Origin: Erysipelotrichaceae bacterium
GTDB taxonomy: Bacteria; Bacillota_I; Bacilli_A; RFN20; DUOF01
Assembly: GCA_015058985.1 (NCBI GenBank)
Contig: SVBH01000002.1
Span: forward strand, 1 to 50,726
Reading direction: 5' to 3'
Length of the DNA stretch: 50,726 nucleotides
Part shown: positions 1 through 6,398 of the stretch, one piece after another
How the letters are laid out: every line of letters begins with the position of its first letter
Numbering within the stretch: position 1 is the stretch's first letter
Made by a program: the position numbers and the translations under genes
The notes under the pieces: generated by a model
What the model saw: the letters and a program-made list of their open reading frames with translations, nothing else
Told to the model about the DNA's origin: nothing
The model's database searches: none

Positions 1-50
1 CATAATCTATGATCACAACTATTTAAGACCTAGCTATGCATTAAATTATA

Positions 51-85
51 AAACCCCAATCGAGTATAGGACTCAATTAGGGTTT
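51..85 (-). terminator. Hairpin downstream of the DpnII operon
   Basis: A 14-bp stem with two mismatches (51-64 with 72-85) and a 7-nt loop lies 70 bases past the end of the endonuclease gene. Read on the minus strand the stem is followed by TTTTATAATTT, which fits an intrinsic terminator for the restriction-modification operon. The rest of 1-153 holds nothing I can assign. Confidence 0.5.
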
Positions 86-153
86 AAATAAATGTTTTTT
101 ACTGTCTACTTTTTGTTGACAAGTTCACTAACCAATAGGTTCGTTTTCATTTT

Positions 154-1008
154 TTAACATTTTATAAATAAGCCTTTTTCTAAATCATCTATATTATAAA
201 TATCTTCTAACACATCAAATGTTTCTTTTAAATTCTTTCTAGCGCCAATCCAACCTTGACCATCTGTAATCCAAACAAATTTAAATCCAGCTATTCCTTT
301 TGCTTCTAAAGCTAGTGTCTTGTAACTTCTTGCTGTTTCGTTAAGTTTTGAGCCTCCTGACGCATAAAAATTACATTCACAGGCATAAACACAATCTTTA
401 GTAAAAATCACGAAATCGAACCGTTTTGCCACATCTCCTGCATTTGATAATGCTGATAAATCTAATCCTGTTTTCTTTTCAATTTCAGATAGATACATTT
501 CTTTAAAATAAGTTTTATTTTTTATAAATCCTGCTTCTTGAATATATGATTCAACTAAGTCCTCCATTAGATGACCGCCACGATTTTTTCTACCGTTAGA
601 ATTTAATCCAACTTCAACTCCTAATACATAATCGACTAGGTTATTTATTATTCTATTTTGAATTAAGTCAAATAAACCTGTTTCTCTCATAAAATATTTA
701 TATTGTTCAATACTATAATTCATTTTATTGAAATTGTATTCAAACTCGCCATTTTTATCTTTGCAGAATATTTCATATTCTCTTTTAGCTAACAGAACAG
801 GAATAGACTTTAATACTTCGGGATATTTAGATAACAGTTGTTCAAAATCATTTTCAATATTTTTACTTCCTACTAATGAATTCAATATATTAAGCTCAAC
901 CTTGATAGTATCTATATTGTTATAGCAAGTTTCAAAATCAATATAGTATTTGTAATCCGCTATACTCTTTTTAAATTTAGATAACCATTCGTTAAAATCC
1001 TTTTTCAT
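154..1008 (-). CDS. dpnB: DpnII/MboI-family type II restriction endonuclease
   Basis: A 284-residue protein that resembles the pneumococcal DpnII endonuclease over its whole length, including NSLVGSKNIENDF near residue 42, VDYVLGVEVGLNSNGRKNR near 126-145, KRFDFVIF and SGGSKLNETARSYK near 218-231, and WITDGQGW near 247. DpnII enzymes cut double-stranded DNA before unmethylated GATC. The acidic/lysine active-site residues should lie around the KRFDFVI...ACECNFYASG stretch (about 196-220), as in other PD-(D/E)XK enzymes; that placement is inference. The start overlaps the stop of the upstream methylase by one base (TAATG), so it is translationally coupled. Length is normal and no break is visible, so the enzyme is likely active. 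Confidence 0.93.
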   Translation of the reverse strand: MKKDFNEWLSKFKKSIADYKYYIDFETCYNNIDTIKVELNILNSLVGSKNIENDFEQLLSKYPEVLKSIPVLLAKREYEIFCKDKNGEFEYNFNKMNYSIEQYKYFMRETGLFDLIQNRIINNLVDYVLGVEVGLNSNGRKNRGGHLMEDLVESYIQEAGFIKNKTYFKEMYLSEIEKKTGLDLSALSNAGDVAKRFDFVIFTKDCVYACECNFYASGGSKLNETARSYKTLALEAKGIAGFKFVWITDGQGWIGARKNLKETFDVLEDIYNIDDLEKGLFIKC

Positions 1009-1778
1009 TAGATGATTCCCTCCATTTCTAATCTTTTCATTGTTAATTCACAATATTCTTTTTCTCTTTCAATTCCAATATACTTTCTATTTAATGATAC
1101 AGCAGATATTCCTGTTGTTCCACTACCATTAAATGGGTCTAGTATTACATCTCCTTCTTTAGTAGAAGCTTGAATAATTCTATTTAATAAAGATAAAGGT
1201 TTTTGAGTTGGATGTTTACCACTTAACTTTTCTTTTTTACTTGGTAATGGTAGTAACCAAACATCTTTCATTTGTTTATTATTGTTTTGTTCTTTCATAT
1301 CTAAATAATTGAAACAATGATTTCCTTTTTTCTTTTTAGATATTACTTTTCTTGCCCATATAACAGTTTCAGTAGAATGAGTAAAACATCTACATGCTAG
1401 GTTAGGAGCAGGATTTGGTTTTTGCCATGTAATATTATTTATAATAGAAAATCCTTCAAGTTCTAGTGCTACACCTATTGAGTAAATATTATGATATGTT
1501 CCACTAATCCATATAGAACCATCATCCGTTAAAACTCTTTTACACATTCTTATCCATCTTCTATTAAACTTCAACTTTTCTTCAGGACTTAAGCCCTCAT
1601 CCCAATCTCCTTTGTTAACAGAAACTTGTTTTCCGGAATGACAGCTGATACCACCATTAGATAAAAAGTATGGAGGATCTGCAAATACCATATTTACTGA
1701 TTTAGACTTAATCTTTTTTAATATTTCAAAGCAATCACCATTATACAGCTTTAAATTATCGTTCTTAATGTATTCCAT
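1008..1778 (-). CDS. dpnA: DpnA-like DNA adenine N6-methyltransferase (GATC)
   Basis: A 256-residue N6-adenine methylase of the beta arrangement: the catalytic DPPY motif comes first (VFADPPYFLSNGG, about residues 32-44), and the target-recognition part and the SAM-binding segment ILDPFNGSGTTG (near 216) come later. KHPTQKPL (near 189) is typical of DpnA and related enzymes. In the pneumococcal DpnII system DpnA methylates GATC also in single-stranded DNA, which protects incoming transforming DNA. It sits between the first methylase and the endonuclease exactly as in the dpnM-dpnA-dpnB operon. AGAGGTG lies just before the ATG. The second methylase role is inferred from gene order and motif order. 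Confidence 0.9.
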   Translation of the reverse strand: MEYIKNDNLKLYNGDCFEILKKIKSKSVNMVFADPPYFLSNGGISCHSGKQVSVNKGDWDEGLSPEEKLKFNRRWIRMCKRVLTDDGSIWISGTYHNIYSIGVALELEGFSIINNITWQKPNPAPNLACRCFTHSTETVIWARKVISKKKKGNHCFNYLDMKEQNNNKQMKDVWLLPLPSKKEKLSGKHPTQKPLSLLNRIIQASTKEGDVILDPFNGSGTTGISAVSLNRKYIGIEREKEYCELTMKRLEMEGII

Positions 1779-1787
1779 AATTCACCT

Positions 1788-2831
1788 CTAATAGTTAGTA
1801 ATAATTACTTCTTCTACATTACCTCTGCCATCACCTTTAGAGTTAATCATTCTTTTAGCTTCTATTACATGAATATTGAAACCCTTATATAACTCATTGA
1901 TGAATTTAGTGTTATGATTACTTAACATTACATACACACCTTTATCAGATAATTCTTTAAACACTTTTGCCAATCTCTTTTGTTCTTCTTTTCCAAACGC
2001 ATCTTTTGAATATGATGTAAATGAGTCTTTATCTTCCCATGTATCATATGGTGGATCAAAGTACACAAAATCACCTTTTTTTGCATTCTTCACAGCTTCT
2101 TCAAAGTCTTTATTAGATGTTGTAATTTTACTGTTAATAAAGTATTTTCTTAACTCTTCCATGTTTTCTCTGTCATAAGCCAGTACTTTATCTTTTTTTG
2201 CAGATGGAACATTAAAATATCCCTTTGAATTAACTCTATACAAACCATTAAAACAAGCTTTATTCAAATAAACCATTCTAGCCGCTCTAATTGTTTTTGA
2301 TAATTTGTTAAAACTATCATCTCTATCCATATCTCTAACTTGATAATAATATTCTTCAGAGTGATTTGCCTCATGATTGTTTAATTCAGTTAAGAATTCG
2401 TTGTATAGTTTATTGTTCTTTAAACACTCATAAACACAAACTAATTCGCTATTAAAATCATTGATATAAGCCGTTTTAGGTGCTAGTGAAAATAACAATG
2501 CTCCACCACCTACAAATGGTTCATAGTAATCATTATACGAACTAGGCATATATTCTTTTATTTTACTCAATATTTGAGTTTTTCCACCAGCCCATTTAAC
2601 GAATGGTTTTAAGTTAGGAATAGATTCAATAGTCATTAATTCGCCTATAGAAATATTGAAAGCATTACTGATTCTATCAATAGTATCAAGAGTTACATTT
2701 ACCTTTCCTTGCTCTATTTTTGATAGTTGTGCTCTATCTATTCCTGTCTTTTCAGATAATTCCATTTGAGATATTAACATATTAGTTCTTATCTCTTTAA
2801 CCTTGTTTCCAAAAGCTGTTTGTATCATCAT
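1788..2831 (-). CDS. dpnM: HTH-fused Dam-type adenine methyltransferase, DpnM-like
   Basis: I start this 347-residue protein at the ATG at 2831 because AAGGTGATT lies 3-4 bases before it; an upstream in-frame start at 2888 has no such site. Residues about 8-63 form an XRE-type helix-turn-helix (ELSEKTGIDRAQLSKIEQG). From residue 74 the protein is a Dam/DpnM methylase: FVKWAGGK (77-84), YEPFVGGGALL, and the catalytic DPPY near 257. It transfers a methyl group from SAM to N6 of adenine in GATC and protects the host from the neighbouring endonuclease. Classical DpnM (about 284 residues) lacks the HTH, so the fusion probably lets the methylase control its own operon, as shown for some other type II methylases. 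A perfect palindrome sits in its promoter region. Confidence 0.92.
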   Translation of the reverse strand: MMIQTAFGNKVKEIRTNMLISQMELSEKTGIDRAQLSKIEQGKVNVTLDTIDRISNAFNISIGELMTIESIPNLKPFVKWAGGKTQILSKIKEYMPSSYNDYYEPFVGGGALLFSLAPKTAYINDFNSELVCVYECLKNNKLYNEFLTELNNHEANHSEEYYYQVRDMDRDDSFNKLSKTIRAARMVYLNKACFNGLYRVNSKGYFNVPSAKKDKVLAYDRENMEELRKYFINSKITTSNKDFEEAVKNAKKGDFVYFDPPYDTWEDKDSFTSYSKDAFGKEEQKRLAKVFKELSDKGVYVMLSNHNTKFINELYKGFNIHVIEAKRMINSKGDGRGNVEEVIITNY

Positions 2832-2858
2832 TTTAATCACCTTTTTCTTACGGGATTT

Positions 2859-2889
2859 ATTATAACATAAATGTGTATTAAAATACACA
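2859..2889 (-). promoter_or_regulatory. Promoter and palindromic operator of the DpnII operon
   Basis: Reading the minus strand, a perfect TATAAT (-10) lies at 2864-2859, about 30 bases before the methylase ATG. Immediately upstream, at 2872-2889, is a perfect 18-base inverted repeat, TGTGTATT-AA-AATACACA, covering the place where the -35 box and RNA polymerase would bind. No good -35 hexamer with 17-bp spacing is visible. An XRE-type dimer binding this palindrome would block or assist transcription; the most likely dimer is the HTH part of the methylase itself. The binding is inference. Confidence 0.6.
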
Positions 2890-3128
2890 ACAATTACAAA
2901 AACTTTTCATATTACAAAATTACTCTAAATCATAATCTGATGACACTCTATAAAGTATCGGTTTTACATAAGATGACTTGATCATATCATAAGTCAACAC
3001 AAACAAAGATGGAGTAGAAGACTTTTGAGAATTTACTATCATAAAAACAAAATGAAAATAAAATGAATCTGAAAAAAAGCAAAACTAAAATGAAACAAAA
3101 ATGAAACTTTTCTGTAACTAAACACTAG

Positions 3129-3153
3129 ACACGGGGATACCTGTGTTTTTTTT
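3129..3153 (+). terminator. Orphan plus-strand intrinsic terminator
   Basis: ACACGGG pairs with CCTGTGT (3129-3135 with 3140-3146, one G-U pair) around a GATA loop, followed by eight T. No plus-strand gene precedes it, so it may end a short RNA started near the methylase operator, or be left from a lost gene. Confidence 0.6.
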
Positions 3154-3287
3154 GTTACGTGCTTATAATACACCATCCGTTTGGACAAAAAAGTGACATT
3201 GCAAAATTTTTTTCGTTTTCTTTCAAAAAACATTTATCAAATTTATCAAATTTATCTTCTATCTCTTTTTCTTTATCTATCTCTAAC

Positions 3288-3338
3288 TCTATATCTATAT
3301 CTTTCTCTATATCTATATCTATATCTATATCTATATCT
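3288..3338. repeat. TCTATA hexanucleotide microsatellite
   Basis: Eight consecutive 6-base units; the last five (3306-3335) are perfect TCTATA and the third from the left is degenerate (TCTTTC). A related TCTATC/TCTAAC run lies just upstream. The array is about 200 bases before the repressor gene and directly next to two palindromes. Such arrays change length by slippage; being intergenic it could only alter spacing or promoter strength. Confidence 0.85.
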
Positions 3339-3364
3339 GTGTTACACATCAGTTACATTGTAAC
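3338..3364. promoter_or_regulatory. Paired palindromes, possible repressor operators
   Basis: TGTGT-T-ACACA (3338-3348) is followed by GTTACA-T-TGTAAC (3352-3364). The half site GTTACA occurs three times in 24 bases (3341, 3352 and inverted at 3364). This spacing of perfect dyads upstream of a cI-like gene is what an operator for that repressor would look like. TGTGT/ACACA arms also occur in the operator at 2872-2889, so the methylase HTH is an alternative ligand. Confidence 0.4.
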
Positions 3365-3500
3365 CAACCAAATGAAACAAAAAGTTCATATATTTAATTC
3401 TTTAAATATAGAAGTGTTCGAATGGCTAGAAATGTCACTGTTATGTCCTACTTTCGCTCAAAATCAATCAAAAAGCATTTTCTTTTGGGATTGTTGATGC

Positions 3501-3528
3501 TATAATTATGAATGTAAAGAGAGGAGGT
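3501..3528 (+). promoter_or_regulatory. Extended -10 promoter and RBS of the repressor gene
   Basis: TGCTATAAT (TATAAT at 3501-3506 with the TGN extension) has no good -35 partner, which suits an extended -10 promoter. GAGGAGGT at 3521-3528 is a near-perfect ribosome binding site 7 bases before the ATG at 3536. The transcript leader is therefore only about 20-25 bases long. Confidence 0.55.
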
Positions 3529-3535
3529 AGCACTG

Positions 3536-3895
3536 ATGACTTTCTTGGAAAAGTTAGATTATCAGATGAATAAGCATAAGAAATCAAGAGCAGATGTAGC
3601 TGAGGGCACGGGGATTCCTAGATCTACTATCGATAACTGGTTTAGTAGAGAGGAAAATAATCCAAAGCGAGAAGCACTTGTTTTATTAGCTAAGTATTTC
3701 AATGTTTCTTTATCTTATCTTTGTGTTGATGAGAAGATAAAAGATAACATAAATGATGAATCTATTCCAAATGAGCCAAATAACATTCTTATTTTTAAAT
3801 TGGATGCGGATATGAATGCTTCTGACTTTACAAAAAGAGAAAGAGAAGAAATCTTGAATTTTATTAAATTCATTGACTCCAAAAGAAAGAAATAA
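3536..3895 (+). CDS. cI/XRE-family transcriptional repressor
   Basis: A 119-residue protein with a classical helix-turn-helix in residues about 14-60 (SRADVAEGTGIPRSTIDNW, then ALVLLAKYFNVSLSYL), followed by a short acidic linker and a C-terminal helix (KREREEILNFIKFI) likely used to dimerise. It has no LexA-like peptidase domain, so release of repression would need another signal. It lies directly upstream of the non-AUG ORF and the serine recombinase, which makes it the likely regulator of this integrative element. Start chosen at ATG 3536 after GAGGAGGT. Only family-level assignment is possible. Confidence 0.88.
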   Translation: MTFLEKLDYQMNKHKKSRADVAEGTGIPRSTIDNWFSREENNPKREALVLLAKYFNVSLSYLCVDEKIKDNINDESIPNEPNNILIFKLDADMNASDFTKREREEILNFIKFIDSKRKK

Positions 3896-3923
3896 GACAT
3901 ATTCAAATTTGTTTAAAGGCATT

Positions 3924-3957
3924 AAAAAAGCTACTACATGCGCCAACATGTAATAGC
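3924..3957 (-). terminator. Minus-strand terminator-like hairpin after the repressor
   Basis: An 11-bp stem with one mismatch (3930-3940 with 3947-3957, loop CGCCAA) is followed, on the minus strand only, by six T. No minus-strand gene feeds into it, so it either protects the repressor from antisense transcription or is a remnant. A second, imperfect inverted repeat (GTAAATATATAC with GTATATCATTTAC) covers 3967-4005. Confidence 0.45.
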
Positions 3958-4042
3958 CTATGAGCGGTAAATATATACTAACCACACCTTAAGTATATCA
4001 TTTACTGTTCTCAAAAACAATCTATGAGAAAAGGAGGACACG

Positions 4043-4285
4043 ATTATAGAAGAGAACAAAGATATTTTTTATATACCAGATAATTTAGATAATGTTGATC
4101 AATTACCTGATGGAGTAATAGTAGGAAACCTCAAAACTGGTGAAGTTAAAAGAGGTAACTTTAACCCTGACAAGAATTTTATTTCTAGGGTAGTTGAATC
4201 TTTAAGTTTTATGTTTAAAGAGTATTTGAAAGACAAAATACAAAATGTTACAGAAGAAGAATTAAAATTGAATTTAGCTATATAG
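4043..4285 (+). CDS. 80-codon ORF with apparent AUU/AUA start
   Basis: An open frame of 80 codons follows a near-perfect ribosome binding site (AAAAGGAGG, 4029-4037), but at the proper distance there is ATT (4043) and ATA (4046), not ATG, GTG or TTG. An in-frame stop at 4025-4027 excludes an upstream start; the first internal ATG is codon 57. Translated, it contains DIFYIPDNLDNVDQLPDG and later an amphipathic FMFKEYLKDKIQNVTEEEL segment, with normal codon use and acidic composition like its neighbours. It ends 12 bases before the recombinase ATG, as an operon partner would. I do not recognise a family; a small excision or control protein is a guess. Either it starts at AUU/AUA for low expression, or the start was lost by mutation. 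Confidence 0.55.
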   Translation: MIEENKDIFYIPDNLDNVDQLPDGVIVGNLKTGEVKRGNFNPDKNFISRVVESLSFMFKEYLKDKIQNVTEEELKLNLAI

Positions 4286-4297
4286 GAGGAACTTAAT

Positions 4298-5908
4298 ATG
4301 AAAAGAGCTGTATTATATGCTCGTTATAGTTCTGATAGACAAACTGAACAATCTATTGAAGGTCAAATAAGAGTTTGTAATGAGTTTGCTAAGAATAATG
4401 GTTATACCATTATTCAACATTATATTGATAGAGCTATGACGGGAACAAATGACAATAGAGAAGCCTTTCAACAAATGATAGCTGATAGCTATAATAAGAA
4501 TTTTGAATATGTTTTAGTTTATAAATTAGATAGATTTTCGCGTAATAGATACGACAGTGTTATAAATAAAGCGAAGCTTAAGAAGAATGGAGTTAAGTTG
4601 ATTTCTGCAACGGAACCTATAACAGAACAACCTGAGGGAATTATTCTTGAAAGTTTACTTGAGGGTATGGCAGAGTATTATTCTGCTGAACTTGCTCAAA
4701 AGGTAAAAAGAGGAATGAGAGAATCTAGACTTAAAGGTTTTTATACAGGTGGTAAACCTTTGTTTGGATATGAGGTTATAGATAGAAAAATTTATGTTAA
4801 ACAATCTGATGCTTTGATAGTAAAAGAAATCTTCAAAGAGTTCTTACATGGATATAACATGAAAGAGATAGCAGATATGTTAAATAAGAAAGGTTGTAGA
4901 ATTGAAGGTAGAGAATTTAGTAAAGGTTTCATTTCTCGGATTTTACATAGTGAGAAATACATTGGTAAGTATGTTGTAGATGGTGAAGAATATCCTGATA
5001 TGTATCCTTCAATAATCGACGATGACACGTTTAATGAAGCTCAGCTAGTATTATCTGAGAGAAGAGGAAAAGGAGCTCGATATGGAGCAAAAACTGAGCC
5101 TTTCTTGCTATCTGGTAAGATAGAGTGCTGTGAATGTGGCGGTCATTATGTTGGAGCATCAGGAACATCAAGATCAGGTAGAGTTTATTTGTATTATAAA
5201 TGCTATGAAAGATGTAAACGTATTACTGATTGTAAGAGTCAAACTGTTAATAAAAAAGAAATAGAAGATTTTGTATTAAGGGAGACTTTAAAGATGCTTA
5301 ATAAACCTGAGATTATAGACGAGATGGTTAAGAAGTCTGTTGAAGCTTATAACAAGGATATTAAAGAGAATATAAACTTGATAAGTGTCAAAAAGAAATT
5401 ACTAGAAGTTAATAAGCAAATAAATAACTTTATGATAGCTATTTCTAAAGGTGCTTTAGGTGATAGTATTGTCTCTGCACTTAATGATTTAAATAACAGA
5501 AAGAAAGAGCTAGAGGATGAAAAATTAATGATAGAAGCCTTAATGGAACATCCTATATCAGAAGATTTTGTCCGTAATTTTATACAAGATTTCTTATATA
5601 AGGACTATGATTCATTTATTAATAAAAAGAGATTTTTTGATTTGTTTATTAAGAAAATATTTCTTAATAATAATGGCATGATTACAATCATTTGTAACAC
5701 TTTTAAAGCTGATTACAAACAAAAAGAACACCTTAATAACAAGGTGTTCGAATTGGTATCATATGGCGGAGGAAACGGGGTTCGAACCCGTGCGCCCTGT
5801 TACAGACCTACTAGCTTTCCAAGCCAGCCCCTTCAACCACTTGGGTATTCCTCCAATGAACTTAATTTTTACATAATAAGATTGTTTTTTCAATATATAA
5901 CAAAATAA
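4298..5908 (+). CDS. Large serine recombinase; ORF reads through antisense tRNA-Ser
   Basis: A 536-residue serine site-specific recombinase. The catalytic domain is at residues 1-150 (VLYARYSSDRQTEQSIEGQ, nucleophile Ser11; DRFSR near 88), the recombinase domain follows (PLFGYE, then KEIADMLNKKG and FSKGFISRILHSEKYIG), then a zinc ribbon (CCECGG...YYKCYERC...C, about 270-310) and a coiled coil (about 350-420). It starts after AGGAGG. The last roughly 50 residues, from about SYGGGNGVRTRAP, are the antisense of the tRNA-Ser gene, and the codons just before them overlap that tRNA's terminator. Integration next to the tRNA has therefore supplied the end of the reading frame, and the functional protein may end differently in the excised form. 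It likely integrates and excises the island. Confidence 0.9.
   Translation: MKRAVLYARYSSDRQTEQSIEGQIRVCNEFAKNNGYTIIQHYIDRAMTGTNDNREAFQQMIADSYNKNFEYVLVYKLDRFSRNRYDSVINKAKLKKNGVKLISATEPITEQPEGIILESLLEGMAEYYSAELAQKVKRGMRESRLKGFYTGGKPLFGYEVIDRKIYVKQSDALIVKEIFKEFLHGYNMKEIADMLNKKGCRIEGREFSKGFISRILHSEKYIGKYVVDGEEYPDMYPSIIDDDTFNEAQLVLSERRGKGARYGAKTEPFLLSGKIECCECGGHYVGASGTSRSGRVYLYYKCYERCKRITDCKSQTVNKKEIEDFVLRETLKMLNKPEIIDEMVKKSVEAYNKDIKENINLISVKKKLLEVNKQINNFMIAISKGALGDSIVSALNDLNNRKKELEDEKLMIEALMEHPISEDFVRNFIQDFLYKDYDSFINKKRFFDLFIKKIFLNNNGMITIICNTFKADYKQKEHLNNKVFELVSYGGGNGVRTRAPCYRPTSFPSQPLQPLGYSSNELNFYIIRLFFQYITK
5721..5749 (-). terminator. Terminator of tRNA-Ser, inside the recombinase ORF
   Basis: A perfect 9-bp stem (5726-5734 with 5741-5749, loop AATAAC) is followed on the minus strand by TTTTTG. 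It lies 15 bases beyond the encoded CCA end of the tRNA, the right place for its terminator, and at the same time encodes EHLNNKVF of the recombinase. Confidence 0.8.
5764..5854 (-). tRNA. tRNA-Ser (anticodon GGA)
   Basis: Read on the minus strand, the acceptor stem GGAGGAA pairs with TTCCTCC, the discriminator G is at 5767 and CCA is encoded (5766-5764). The D stem is CCC/GGG, the anticodon loop is TTGGAAA (GGA, reading UCC/UCU), there is a long variable arm typical of serine tRNAs, and the T arm is ACGGGTTCGAACCCCGT. All helices form, so it is intact although the recombinase frame runs through it antisense. Its 3' end faces the island, the usual arrangement for tRNA-associated integration. 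Confidence 0.95.
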
Positions 5909-5927
5909 GTTCTAATTTAGAACTTAT
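5905..5927 (-). terminator. Terminator of the zinc-ribbon membrane gene
   Basis: A 10-bp perfect stem (5905-5914 with 5918-5927) that includes the gene's stop codon; on the minus strand it is followed by TTTTG. It also covers the recombinase stop codon. Confidence 0.55.
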
Positions 5928-6328
5928 TTATTATTTGGAGCACCACAGTTAGGGCATTTTTCTCTAGAGTTATGATATTTTGTGCCACAATAACTACATT
6001 TTGTTTTTGTGATGCTTTGGTGTTTTTTTCTTTCTTCTATCATTTTATCATTTATATTTTCAATGATATCAGTAGTTTTATGAATTATATTGCTGCTAAT
6101 ATTTTTAATTCTAGGTGCAGATAGATTTACTATCGTTGTAATTACTCCAACAATCATTAGAAATGAACCAAACATAGTGAGAGTTCCTTGACTTGAACTT
6201 TTCTCAAACCAACCAGGTTCTCCCATATCTGGAACATTAATAAAAAGACCAGAAATTAATAATGCTACACCTATAATAAATGTAATAATTGAAATGACTA
6301 TTCCTATATGTGATTTTCTTGTTTTCAT
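5924..6328 (-). CDS. Membrane protein with C-terminal zinc ribbon
   Basis: A 134-residue protein. I start it at the ATG at 6328, which follows AGAGGTG by 5 bases. Two predicted membrane helices (about residues 9-30, HIGIVISIITFIIGVALLIS, and 50-70, LTMFGSFLMIVGVITTIV) are followed by a charged segment and a C-terminal zinc ribbon CSYCGTKY...CPNCGAPN (about 113-131). Zinc-ribbon-plus-TM proteins of this size are common in Firmicutes and mostly uncharacterised. It is divergent from the pseudouridine synthase and next to the tRNA. I cannot assign a function. Confidence 0.75.
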   Translation of the reverse strand: MKTRKSHIGIVISIITFIIGVALLISGLFINVPDMGEPGWFEKSSSQGTLTMFGSFLMIVGVITTIVNLSAPRIKNISSNIIHKTTDIIENINDKMIEERKKHQSITKTKCSYCGTKYHNSREKCPNCGAPNNK

Positions 6329-6398
6329 TAAAACACCTCTTTTGAATTCACTACTTATATAGTATAATTTATTTAACATTAAAATAAAAGAGGTACAC

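Larger units (their letters stand above)
2890..3535. other. 646-bp gene-free regulatory gap between methylase operon and repressor
   Basis: I find no convincing gene here. The stretch contains an inverted repeat TGACTT/AAGTCA (about 2973-2998), A-rich direct repeats of the type AAAATGAAA (about 3050-3112, and again near 3370), a plus-strand terminator, a TCTATA microsatellite, two short palindromes and the repressor promoter. Short open frames that run through the microsatellite (Asp-Ile or Ser-Ile repeats) are products of the repeat and not genes. The layout suggests a control region between divergent transcripts, or a scar between two acquired modules. Confidence 0.6.

Noticed and set aside
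3155-3349. Short frames with Asp-Ile or Ser-Ile repeats on both strands
   Set aside because: They are produced by the TCTATA microsatellite; no ribosome binding site and no other protein-like feature.
1-5760. Direct repeat of the tRNA-Ser 3' end marking the other end of the island
   Set aside because: Scanned by eye for GGTTCGAAC and flanking bases; only a 6-base partial match near 138. The boundary may be outside the window.
4298-5908. Recombinase as a broken or frameshifted gene because of its odd C-terminus
   Set aside because: The catalytic, recombinase and zinc-ribbon parts are intact and in frame; only the tail is derived from the tRNA antisense.
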